Origin: Cryptomeria japonica | Lineage: Eukaryota > Streptophyta > Pinopsida > Cupressales > Cupressaceae | Length of the DNA stretch: 64,000 bases | Reading direction: 5' to 3' | Assembly (NCBI RefSeq): GCF_030272615.1 | Contig: NC_081405.1 | Coordinates: 569,715,095 to 569,779,094, forward strand | Part shown: piece after piece, positions 13,101 through 23,360 of the stretch | Numbering within the stretch: the first letter of the stretch is position 1 | Layout of the letters: each line of letters begins with the position of its first letter | Position numbers and translations under genes: made by a program | The notes under the pieces: generated by a model | The model's input: the letters and a program-made list of their open reading frames with translations, nothing else | What the model was told of the DNA's origin: nothing | The model's database searches: none

Positions 13101-14100
13101 ACCTGATAAATTTAAATTCCACTTATACATAGATTCATATAGCTTTATGTATTGATCGAAATCATTCATAGACTAAACCCATCCCAAAATACGTACTACT
13201 CACCTTGATATTATTGATTTCATGTCTCATGTCATTTCCATGAACATTTGATCATCCTTTAACTCATAGAATATACTCTAAAAAGTTAAAGTTTTTCTTG
13301 TTTCCTACTTATTTCCTTTTCTTCCTAAGACTAATGTTACATACGTTTGAACATTTTTTTGTTATTTCCTATTTTTAAAGCCATTTAATTTCTTTTACAT
13401 TCCATCCCCTCCTATCTACTCAAATTTAAACATCTTCTCCCCTCTGGAAGATCTGGAAGAGAAGAACATTTTGAATTAGTTCATTAAAACATTTACTTAA
13501 TTATTAAAGATTCAATTGGGTGAACATGTCCCTTTCCACCATAATCACAATCTTTCAAAATTATTTTTAAATAAAATTAAATTGATATATTTGATAAAAC
13601 AAAAGAGAATCAAAGAAACACAAAGTCCATAGACTAGGGAAAAAGGATCCAGTAGTTGAATGCATTCCAATTGTTGTGATAGAAGTTGTTGATTTAATAC
13701 CCATACTTATTGACTTTTTTAAAAAAAAATTTGGTACGCTAGGGGTATCCTGTGACCTAGCCCAGCGACCCAACCTGCCTTACCTTGGGCTTACCATACT
13801 TGTTGATTTAATGTCCGATTTTTTGACAACATTGCAGCAATAGTTGTGACTTTAAAGTTGTTATTGTTGATGATGACTACCAATAACTGAATGAAATGTA
13901 CCATTAGTTGTATAAATCAATCAATCATGTGATGCCACATCAGTTGCACAAATATTGGGGTCCCTTTTGCATGACTATTGGTTTCACCTTTTTTTGACCT
14001 GTTTTGGACACCTTGGCAAAAATCACGTTGATGTGACATCATATTTGATGATGTGACCCTAAACCCTTAGTTATAAGTAGGGCACTTCTTCCACTTAGAA
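10101..14100. other. AT-rich intergenic DNA, nothing recognised
   Basis: No ORF over about 70 codons, no recognised domain and no RNA gene. Near 13690-13790 a short GC-richer patch differs in composition from its surroundings, but it gives no readable protein. Confidence 0.5.
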
Positions 14101-14383
14101 TTTTGAGAAGCCCAAAATTAAGGTGCACAACTACTAGATCCTCTCCCCTAACAGATCATTTCTATGATCATAGATCTCATTCTAATCCACATACATCAAC
14201 CTCCACATCATAAACTATCTTATTCCATTTCTCATCCTATAGCATCCAAACTTCAATTTCCTTTAAAAACAAAATTGAATATCTTCATTTTATTAAATTT
14301 ATTTTCCATACGGGCACTACAATCGCTTACGAAACGGCACGAATAGTTAGTCGAGGTAGCGTGACCCTTAATGTATACTTCAA

Positions 14384-14390
14384 TATATAA
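14384..14390 (+). promoter_or_regulatory. Possible TATA box of the RING-H2 gene
   Basis: TATATAA lies about 100 bp before the ATG at 14488. Transcription starting about 30 bp downstream would leave a 5' UTR of roughly 70 bases. The region is AT-rich, so a chance match is possible. Confidence 0.35.
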
Positions 14391-14487
14391 TTTTTGTTCA
14401 TTCGTCATGAAAAATCGTGTTCCGGAAATCTCTGCAACCGATTAAGTATCAGAAGAAAGAAAAACGAACAAACCAAGACCTGTAGAT

Positions 14488-15030
14488 ATGTCCTCCACTT
14501 CTTCTCACAGTTCTTTCTCTTCTCGCAGCTCTTCCGAAGAAAATGGAGAATCGCATCGAGTTGATTTGAGTTTATTGATACGATCATATCATAGATTGTT
14601 TAGAGATTTAGAGAGAAATGTACAAAGTAAGGTTAGCCGTCGTGCTTTACAACCTCTTGTGGATGAGATAAACGATGTTTACAATATCATCCAACGTATT
14701 TTATTTGAGAGAATGGAAAGCACGCAGAATCTATCAGTATTCCAGGAAACACTTTTTTATTTTAATAGTATAGTTGACCCAAGCAGGGCAGAAGAATTGC
14801 TTGCGATGACAGAGAATCGAGCTGTTGGTGCCCCTCTGCCCACAATCATTTCAGAGGGGCATGTTGATGCAGGACTTTCATGCCCTATTTGTATGGAGAA
14901 TTTCCAAGTTGGAAGTGAGGTTCGCAAGATGCCCTGTCATGAATGCCACTTGTTCCACTCCCATTGTATTAAGTCATGGCTGAAACGGAATAGCACTTGT
15001 CCAATCTGTAGGACTGAAGTGGAATCATGA
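14488..15030 (+). CDS. RING-H2 finger protein, probable E3 ubiquitin ligase
   Basis: An uninterrupted 180-residue ORF. Residues 1-25 are Ser-rich and probably disordered. Residues 26-110 are mostly helical and unrecognised. The C-terminus is a complete RING-H2 finger: C132-x2-C135-x14-C150-x3-H154-x2-H157-x2-C160-x10-C171-x2-C174, with W164 at the usual position of the E2-contact Trp. RING-H2 proteins recruit an E2 and pass ubiquitin to a substrate; the substrate here cannot be told. There is no signal peptide or membrane segment, so it is probably soluble, unlike membrane-anchored ATL proteins. The ATG is the first in frame and has a purine at -3. The single exon could be original or mark a retrocopy. 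The last base of TGA is 15030 and no AATAAA lies close downstream. It is the only reading frame in the window that looks intact and host-derived. Confidence 0.88.
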   Translation: MSSTSSHSSFSSRSSSEENGESHRVDLSLLIRSYHRLFRDLERNVQSKVSRRALQPLVDEINDVYNIIQRILFERMESTQNLSVFQETLFYFNSIVDPSRAEELLAMTENRAVGAPLPTIISEGHVDAGLSCPICMENFQVGSEVRKMPCHECHLFHSHCIKSWLKRNSTCPICRTEVES

Positions 15031-16550
15031 AATTCATGCTCTCAGAGTTTAGAAAGGCAAGATGAAAGAAATTCAAGATCTCCTCTAGCAGAAAATAGTA
15101 ATCGTAGATGACATTCACATTCCTAGCCCAGCCCGCCATTCCAAATCCAACATTTGATCTATTTGGCTTGGTCTGCTGCCAATTTTTTTATTTTTAAAAA
15201 AAATTTCTGATGATAAAAATTACATGGTCTAACTCAGAAGAAAACACATTAATTATTATGAAGTGTGGACAGTTCATGAATCTGATAGTCTAACATTTAT
15301 TTCTGCTTCTAGTTTAGTTTAGTTACTGTTTAATTTATGTAAAAATTATTTGTATAAGAATACAAATTTTTAGGTTATATTATGTTTGGTTTTAATCATG
15401 TTTCAAATCACATATAGTTATTCATCATTAGGGATATGAAAATTTGCATCCTAATTCTACTATTAGAAAAATTAATATGAATAGCTGAGTTTTTATCTTT
15501 TTAACTGATTTTTTTATGTTCTTTCTTTTTTACAATTTATTTTATAGCTTTTCAATTGTACTAGTTTCATTAGAATAAGGAATGATTTTAATTTTTATTG
15601 TCATTATTAAATTTTGAATGGAAACATTTCACTTGAGTGAGGTAAAAGATCAAATATATATTCAGGATAAAATATAATATTTTTAAACCCTTTTATATTT
15701 TATATGAAAAATATTATATGATCAAAAAAATTATGTCTTTATAAATATAAGAAATTGGTTTGACCTTTTGGTTAAAATGTGGAAGTATATTTTTGAAAAT
15801 TAAAATTTTGAGTTTAATTTTCAAATATATAACTTATATTTATACCCAAATGATAAAAGATATGTATTATGGTGGTGTTTGATGTGTATTATGTGTAATA
15901 CAATGTATTATAATGAACCTTTATAAAAAGGAAAAAGAAAAAAGAAACCCTTGAAAATTAAATTAGATAAGGAAAATGTCTTCATCCTATGTTTTGTGAC
16001 AAGAAAATTGATGACCTAAGAATAAAAAAATAAAAAAATAATACAAAAAAAATTATGGCTTTCAATAATTTCAAGAATATAATTAGTTGAACCATATGTA
16101 AATCCAAGAAGACATACTTATGATCATTTACAAAAATAAATAAAAGAGCTATTAATCATTGAAGTCACAACCTAATTTGTGTTAGGTTATAAACTAAACA
16201 AAAATGGCAAGGCTTCTAATTAAGAAATAAGAACTCAACCATTTTAAATGAATAGTTAATTATATAGTTTTCTTTAAGAAACTATTAGTTATGTTATAAA
16301 TATAATTTCACTACTTTAATAATTGGTTTTATTAGAAGAGAAATGGACAAAGATATTATTGTGAATTATTTATTGTGTATAATTATAAATTGAATTTGTG
16401 TAAGATAAATAAAAATTAAATTAAATTAGTTGAAATTTATTATGGTTAAATTATAGCTTTACGGTTATTATCATAAATGTTCAATTTCTTTTGGAATGTT
16501 ATTTTCAAATTCTCATGTTGAGGTTAGGTCAATCATTTGGACATAGATAT
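15031..16550. other. AT-rich flank downstream of the RING-H2 gene
   Basis: Contains the 3' UTR of the RING-H2 gene at its start, then very AT-rich sequence without ORFs. No strong polyadenylation signal, RNA gene or repeat element is evident. Confidence 0.5.
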
Positions 16551-17666
16551 TGTAGACCCAAAAATGTCTCATTAATTCTAGACTAATTATTCATCTTTTA
16601 ATTAAGTAATTTTTTAATTATTTGATTAAACTAACTATTTATTCTAATGATCACCCTTAAACAATTCTAATTATTCTATTTCTATTCTCAGATGATTTTA
16701 GTTAACCCTATCTCAATTATTAATTAAATATCAATTATTTAATTAATTACAACCTTTTCCTTAGTTAAATAATATTGATTATTTAATTAATTCTATTTCC
16801 AAGTTTAAATAATTTCATTTAAATTATTTAAATTAATTAACTTATTCCTCCAATTTCCCAAATGATAATTTCAATTAGTTCCATCAAATTTCATTTCATT
16901 TCTGCCAAATTTGAATTTCAGATCATTTCACTTCATTTCATCTGATTTCATATCACCAAATTCACATTTTCCCCAATTCTGAATTTCAGTTAATTTCATG
17001 TGCATTTCAGCATTTGACTGACTAAATTCAAATCCAATTTGAAAATAAATATTGAATTCAATTTCAAATTCCTACAACACATGCTAAAATTAGAACTGAT
17101 TGATCAAATCAACTAACTCAGTTAACTCATCAATAATTTTTTTTAACTCAAAATCAATTTAGTCATCTCCCCAATCTATTTAGTTCACTAATCAATCAAG
17201 TGAGTTGACTAATTCATTTATTCAGTTCACTCTTCAATCTATTGAGTTGACTACTCAATCAAATGAGTTAACAAATCAATCAATTAAGTTCACTGATCAA
17301 TCAATTTTAGTTGTATCCCAATCAACACTTGAGTTCTATTTCTCACCCCCTTTGTGTTGAAAATCTATAAATTCAACCTCTTTTCATCAATTCAAGTTAG
17401 CTATTTTAGAATCACAAAATCGGAGTCTTCATAGTATTTGTATGTAGGAAATTGGTGCAATACCTAAGAGCCACCAACCACACAAATTGGAGAAGCACAA
17501 TGGAATAAAAGATGCAGAATGAGGGAGTTCTTATTTGAATTCATTTTTTATTTTGTATTGATTTTCATTTATTTTGTTTGTTTGTTTGTTAATTAGTTGA
17601 GAATTGGTGATTCGTTCTTACTTGCTAATTAGATTAATACATTCATGACATTCATGCATAGAAACA
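16551..17666 (+). mobile_element. 5' LTR of gypsy-like element Y (copy 1)
   Basis: The stretch starts TGTAGACCC and ends AAACA one base before a primer-binding site, giving a 1.1-kb LTR with TG...CA ends. A TATA box lies at 17366-17373. From 17100 to 17320 the sequence is a degenerate minisatellite of GAGTTGACTAATCAATCAA-like units. The 3' end resembles the LTR end at 61600-62009, which shares CTATAAATT, a similar U5 and the same primer site. The 5' boundary is inferred from the TGTAGAC start also seen in the gypsy LTRs at 33104 and 46222, so it is less sure than the 3' boundary. Confidence 0.55.
17366..17373 (+). promoter_or_regulatory. TATA box of the Y LTR
   Basis: CTATAAATT, about 300 bp before the LTR end. 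The same string occurs at 61721-61729 in the related LTR. Confidence 0.45.
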
Positions 17667-17667
17667 A

Positions 17668-17686
17668 TGGTGAACCCAACGTGAAT
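17668..17686 (+). other. Primer-binding site of element Y copy 1
   Basis: TGGTGAACCCAACGTGAA immediately follows the LTR end. The copy at 62013-62030 reads the same except for three bases. It begins with TGG, the complement of a tRNA CCA end. I do not assign the tRNA. Confidence 0.6.
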
Positions 17687-19840
17687 CGACTTTAACCTTC
17701 ATTTTTCTATTTTGACAAAACTTGCAAATTTGTATGTGCATAGGAAACAAGATATCGCAATTGCGAATAATGTATCATAATTGATATGACATCATATCTC
17801 AAATGACTAGATAGCATATCACAATTGCTTAAATAGATCGCAATTTCTCTAAAGAATTGCGAATTCATAATTTTTTGTGTCGTTTTTGAATAATTTTGAC
17901 TTGCCCGTCTAACCCTAAAATTTTGTCGAATTCTGAAAAAGTTGATTTCTGCATATAAAATGTATCGAGTCCAATGGCAGGAAAGGTGATATTCTAAATT
18001 TTAGGTGCAAGAAAGGAAAAGCAGAATAGGAGACAACAAAAGTCTCATTAAAGACTTCTAAAGGCTAAAAGTGAGCTACCTGATATCAAAGAAAAAGAGG
18101 AGATTGCTCAGTATCAGAGGACCATCCAGCACTTATTAACCAAATTCAAATTCTTTGACAAAATTGATGTGTTGGCTCACGTAGTTTGGAACAATATCAT
18201 TGCAGAATAACTCTTCTGTCTTCTATCTTTTTCTTCTATTTTTCTGTAAAAGTTTGAAAAAAAAAATTTTTAAAAAAAATTCAAAAAAAGAAGTCACAAT
18301 TGCTATCACATCATATCGCAATTTATTAGCCATCATGTCCCAATTGCTTACACAGTAATTCACAATTCATGGTTTATCATTTCACATTTGATATGATATC
18401 ATTCCGCATTTGATTAGTAGTTTAGTCGCATTTGATAGATTCAGTTTTTTATTTTTTGTTCTGTTGTAGTTCTGGTTTTTACTAGGATATCATTTTGTCT
18501 GTGAAAATACGAAACTCTCTAACCTGAAAAATTAGGTTGTATAGCCCACCGTGTGTTGACTAACATTATTATTTTTCTTCAGGGGTAGCCTAGAAACATG
18601 TCTTTTTGGTGCTTTAATAAAAAAACAAAACAAATTTCATCATTTCTATGCTAGTTAAAATGAACACCATATCTGTGTGGAGCAATATCTCCACTTAAAA
18701 TAGAAAATCATTGCAATGCAAGGTTAAAAAAGAACTTTTCTTTTTGTGTCTTCGAGGAGATAGGTATTATGCTCTCCCCTTTAATGGGTGATCAGAAAAC
18801 CAAACTCTCTTCCTTCATACTTTCCTTTATTTTTTGCAATTAAATCCTTTAGAAGGCTTGCCCTCTTGAGTTTCCCTTAGGGTGCCATTAAGGCCAGTGA
18901 GAGGGGAATGACCTAGTTGGCAAACGGATAAAGCCAAGTAATCCAAGACACTTTAATCAAATGCGTATGTGAGAAATATCATGTGTGACAAGTGTTACAT
19001 GCTGTCACAATGATGTTATGCTTCCCTCAGTGCCTATCCAGTGCGTTAAAATCTGTATAGCGTAACCTCTATAGACTGGGAGACCTCCTTCAATAGATTC
19101 TAAAATGCTACTGAATGTGACCACTCGAACAGAACCCTGTCTAAACACCATAGAAATTAGAAGCCAAGATGAATTAGTAACCAGATACTTATTTTATCAC
19201 AGTGCAAGGGTGGGGAAGAATCTATCCCCAAGACACTCACAATAAATCTCCTAGGATAACAGACCAATTGAGGATCAATCTTCTTCAATCTAATTTCTAG
19301 AAAAAAGGCCAAAAAATGGTTGCAGCCTAGGGTGTGACATGACTGTTTGAGCTGACAGAGTATCAAGATGTGGGCTGTGATAATACTTGTGACCTTTTGA
19401 CATTAGGAGAGTCTATTTGATATCAAATTTCCCAAATACAACGAAAACAAAATGGGGTCTTGAAAAATATTCCAACATTCATGGAAATCTGAAAAAATTT
19501 CCTAAACAATTGCTATATTCATGGTTTTATTATTTTTGATGCGACTATTGTGCCCTTTACTATACTTCAACAAATTCAAAACATTGCAAGATACAAATCA
19601 AAACAAAGTCAAAAATTTTAGTGTTCAACAAGAAAAACAAGTGCCAACAACAAAACAAACGTTAGAAGCAAACCTTTTGGACAAATTCAAAATTGATGAA
19701 AATGTTACTTTCAAGTGATCATAGGTCCTAGGTATTCAATTCATGTATAAATTCCATTAGAATCATCACACAAAGTCCTCACACAAGTCATTTCACCAAA
19801 GTACCTTAAGATTAGTGTCGCGCTAGATTATAGGAATCAT
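17687..19840 (+). other. Untranslated leader of element Y copy 1
   Basis: A 2.1-kb stretch between primer site and gag with no convincing ORF. It has two blocks of degenerate short repeats built on TCGCAATTG/CACAATTG (about 17750-17870 and 18290-18440). A possible coding remnant lies near 18000-18210, where one frame gives a Lys/Glu-rich helical reading. The GC-richer part after 18740 resembles the long structured leaders of plant gypsy elements. Confidence 0.45.
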
Positions 19841-19856
19841 ACCTAAGTCCATGGGT

Positions 19857-21065
19857 ATTAGAGGAGATGGAGAATTCCCATTCGAACAACCAAATATTGA
19901 ACCAAACATTGACCAATTATAAATAATTGATGGTTTAGATAACCTCGCTTGGGAATTAAGAGCCAATCGTACCCAATATGATACAGTTGAGGCCATTATA
20001 GGAGATGAAATCTGAAAGTTTGTTCGCCATGATGAGAAACTAAGGAAAAAGATACAAAGAGCGACTCAAAAAGAAGCCATTAGACAATTGGTAGAGAAGA
20101 CCATAGCAACATTCCTCAAACCATGTTAGAAAAATAAAACATGTCCATCATTTTAGGTATCATTCATTCATTCTTAGAGTCTACATTGTCTGCATAATTG
20201 ATGGTTTAAATAACGTTGTTGAAGAATTGATAATTGATCAAAACCAATATGACATAGTCTAGGCTGTCATAGATGAAGAAATTCAAAAATCAGTACAGAT
20301 AGACATAGACCTAGAAAAGTGAATGAAAAAAGAGGTAGAATTTGAAGCTTTCTGGCAATACGTTGAAATTTTCGTGTCTGAATTTTGAAATCCTAGATAG
20401 CAAGTCATTATCATAGATCACATTATAGGGTGTAATAGAAATGTTTTTAGTTGCATTTAACCAATTCTTGCATACACATCTTAGAGAATAAAGATCACTT
20501 CGAAGCAATATTCATGCCATTAACACATGTTCAAAAGGAAAAAAATCAAATCGATCCTAACAACGACCCCTTGATCAACACTACATGGAATATGAATCTA
20601 TCCACACAATAACAAACACAAGGTTACACACCCACAAAAATGTCAACAAACCTAAACAAGATGCCTTCCCTTGATGAATTACGACATAATTTGATAAAAG
20701 AAGAGCTTGAAGTAGCCCAACAAGATCCTGCAACATTAATGATTCTCAATGCTCTCATTAATAGTCACAAAGATAGATCTCTCTCTCTTAGTACAAAATG
20801 GGGCCAAACTACCACCAAGGGTAGATATTTCAACAATACTACCACAAGGTATGACATTAAACCGGAATATACCTCAAATACCCATTACAACTCAGACACA
20901 ACCAGCAATTGCTACAACAACACAAGGTATATCTCAGAATGCAAATATGGCTACAACCTGAATACAATCAATAGTGACACCACCAAATTCCAATCTTGCA
21001 ATATGAACAATGTCGAATATAATGCTATGAGCTGCAATATCTCACACCATTACCTAGGTAAATAT
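19857..21065 (+). pseudogene. Broken gag region of element Y, cut by element X
   Basis: Reading frames after the leader are short and interrupted. At about 19920-20010 and again at 20196-20290 the DNA and translation repeat (IIDGLDNLAWEL / IIDGLNNVVEEL), so part of gag was tandemly duplicated. The best piece starts with ATG at 20640 and runs 40 clean residues (helical, acidic/basic mix). A frameshift near 20785 then leads into a Gln/Thr/Pro-rich stretch in the other frame, typical of the low-complexity N-terminal part of plant gypsy gag. The sequence stops where the X LTR begins at 21066. No capsid or zinc-knuckle part remains on this side. Confidence 0.42.
20311..20530 (-). pseudogene. F-box-like gene fragment, antisense inside Y gag
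   Basis: On the minus strand an open stretch reads ILLRSDLYSLRCVCKNW, which matches the second half of the plant F-box motif (I-L-x-R-L-x-x-x-x-L-x-x-x-R-C-V-C-K-x-W). It continues about 45 residues and includes a NFNVLPESFKFYLFF segment like the region after the motif in plant F-box proteins. F-box proteins are the substrate adaptors of SCF ubiquitin ligases. The first half of the motif (LP..L..EI) is absent, a stop precedes it, and there is no full-length reading. It lies antisense between two pieces of gag. It could be a captured host fragment or a chance resemblance. Confidence 0.4.
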
Positions 21066-21871
21066 TATTGGCAAATGCACACTCCAATGAGACATTGTAG
21101 GTGATTGAAGGTTTTGTCATTGATGGCAACCTTACAATCCTATGATACCGACAAGGCAATCCATCGGCACTAGCAGGGTTAGACTCTACACCGACACGCA
21201 GATCACCGACACCAGCAGTAAAAGGAAGCATACCGACACAAAGGCCGACATGAATTTTGTTTGTAATATATTTTGTTATTTATTGTAAAATCATTGTAAG
21301 CTGACTTGGCAAGTTGTAAAATGACTCATATATATAAGACATCATTGTAGAACATTTTGTGATAGATGGAGGAATGTAATTAGGCGAAATAAGGCAAACC
21401 TATTATGTGAATTATAGATTAAGGGTTAATGTATGAAGCAGAGCTATAAACCGGTACTGGATCTGGCATAGTAGATGCTATTTTGAAGCAGTACAACACA
21501 TTTGATTTATATAATCTATTTTCTAAGTCAGTGAGACTTCCCATTTTGTAATTGAGCAGTGAGCTCTAGGCACTTGGCTTTCCTGCATGTGTAGGCCCCT
21601 CTTGTAGTAGTAATATTCTCTTATTGGCTAGTAAGTGAATATTATGGGTCACAAATCCCACTGAGGTTTTTCCCACATTGGGTTTCCTCATTAAACTATT
21701 GTGTTATGGTGTGTTTTTCATGTGGTTGTTGTTATCTCTATTTATTACATTACTTTCTGTTTACCGGTATATAGTATTAATATGTTCTACATGTTTTAAG
21801 TTAAGAAATTACTTTAACCGATCAAATACTGATTCACCCCCCCCGTCTCAGTATCTATGGGAACCCTAACA
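21066..21871 (+). repeat. 5' LTR of element X (plus copy)
   Basis: 806 bp. It begins TATTGGCAAATGCACACTCC (TG decayed to TA) and ends CCCTAACA, two bases before the primer site. It matches the reverse complement of 60812-61599 and 55026-55721 throughout. It has many ACCGGT/ACCGAC boxes and a run of Cs just before CGTCTCAGTATC near its end. Confidence 0.8.
21329..21338 (+). promoter_or_regulatory. TATA box of the X LTR
   Basis: TATATATAAG lies about 260 bp into the LTR, where U3/R is expected. The equivalent in the minus copy (near 61326-61350) has decayed. Confidence 0.4.
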
Positions 21872-21873
21872 GT

Positions 21874-21889
21874 TGGTATTAGAGCCTGG
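21874..21889 (+). other. Primer-binding site of X (initiator tRNA-Met)
   Basis: TGGTATTAGAGCCTGG, two bases after the LTR end. It matches the TGGTATCAGAGC site complementary to plant initiator tRNA-Met with one C-to-T change. The minus copy keeps the unmutated site. Confidence 0.8.
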
Positions 21890-21942
21890 TCCTCTATTTT
21901 CAGAATCCTAATAGCTTGAGGAAGATCTTGACATTGGTAGAG

Positions 21943-23055
21943 ATGAAAAACTTGATGAAGCAATTAGAAGCAGCTCTCTCAGACTATGATATAGATAAAT
22001 TGAAAAATATCAAACTTGAAGATGATCTAAAGGCTGCACAGGATATTATTCAAGCACTTCAAGAAAATCTTACCATTGCAAGAAACAAGAGAAGAGAAAT
22101 TTGTGAAAAGATGCAAAATGAAAATGATGAAAAGGAAACTCTTAGTGATCTGATAAGCAAGATGAAACAAGAGAACATAACAACAAAGAATGAGATGTAC
22201 AATATCACTATGAGATTTTGTAAGAAAATTGAAGATACAAAGAAGAATGAAGGAGATTTGACTAGAAGACTAACTGATGCTGCAAATGAAAACACAAGAC
22301 TTAGCTATGAAAATGATTTGTTGAAGACAGATCTGATGCATATACAGAACGACTCAAATGAACTTATGAGACATAGAGAAATCTTAGAAAGAGAACTGGA
22401 TGCTGCAAATCAACACAAAGAAAAATTAAAGAAAAGCTCAGAAGAACTTGGTAACTTATTGAAGAATCAAAAACCTAATGATGACACTTGTGGACTTGGC
22501 TTTGAAGCTAGTGAAAGCTCCGGTACTACAAACACACAGGATCATGGCAAACTGGTAGGACAACCTACTGCTTATAAATTTAGTGGCAAATGCTTTAACT
22601 ATAACGAGTATGGTCATAGAGAAAATCAATGTAGATCTAGAAATTATCATAATACCAATATACCCACCGGTCAATGTTCAAAATGCAACAAAGCTGGTCA
22701 TAATTTTGAAAATTGCAAAATGAATGTGAGATGTTATGTTTGTGGAAGATTTGTACACTTATCTAATCAATGTAGAACAAAAACCGGCATAGGATATGGG
22801 AAAGCTATTTAGAAAAATAATGTGACTTGTTATGCTTGTAACAAGATTGGACATATTGCTAAATTTTGTAGAAGCAAGTCCTCACCGACAAATAACAAAG
22901 GTCCTAGTTTGAAAGGTAAAGAAAAAGTTGAAGAAGTTAAGCAGGAATTCTCAAAACAATGGATCATGAAATCAGAAGTGAATTTTGATAGGAATACTCC
23001 ACCACCGGTAGAACAAAGTAACACTCCACCAACAAGAGACTCTTCATCTAATTGA
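21943..23055 (+). pseudogene. X ORF1 (plus copy): coiled-coil protein with CCHC zinc knuckles
   Basis: A gag-like protein of about 370 codons from ATG 21943 to TGA 23053-23055, in one frame with a single stop (TAG 22810-22812). Residues 1-175 are almost wholly charged heptad-like coiled coil. Four nucleic-acid-binding knuckles follow: the first lost its second Cys (CFNYNEYGH), the second and third (CSKCNKAGH, CYVCGRFVH) are complete, and the fourth (CYACNKIGH) follows the stop. A basic, Pro-rich tail ends it. The minus copy has Gln (CAG) where this copy has the TAG, so the stop is one C-to-T change. No UBN2-type capsid domain is seen, unlike the copia gag at 32.0 kb. Its likely role is RNA binding and particle assembly, but that is inference from the knuckles. 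Confidence 0.72.
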
Positions 23056-23360
23056 AGAAAAATTCCTTGAGGGTTTAGCAATCAAATGTGAAACATGCTA
23101 TTATCCCCTCGGTTGATGATAAGAAGTTGAAATTACTTCTATACCGGTAGATAAGTTAAGTGATTACTTAACCGACAAGTATTAAATATGGTGGTTAGCA
23201 AAATTAACATTATAAATCAGTGTTTTGGCTACATTTTTACTTCACCGAGCACTCAAACATTCGAAGAGTGCAAAAACTCTTGAGCAAAGGCATTTCGAGC
23301 AAAGAAGCAAAGCAATTCAGCAAGCAATCTTTCCTAAGGAAGAGAAAGGTATTTATAATC

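Noticed and set aside
21874-21889. tRNA-like strings (TGGTATYAGAGC) at several places
   Set aside because: They are 12-16-base primer-binding sites at LTR ends; no flanking tRNA cloverleaf is present.
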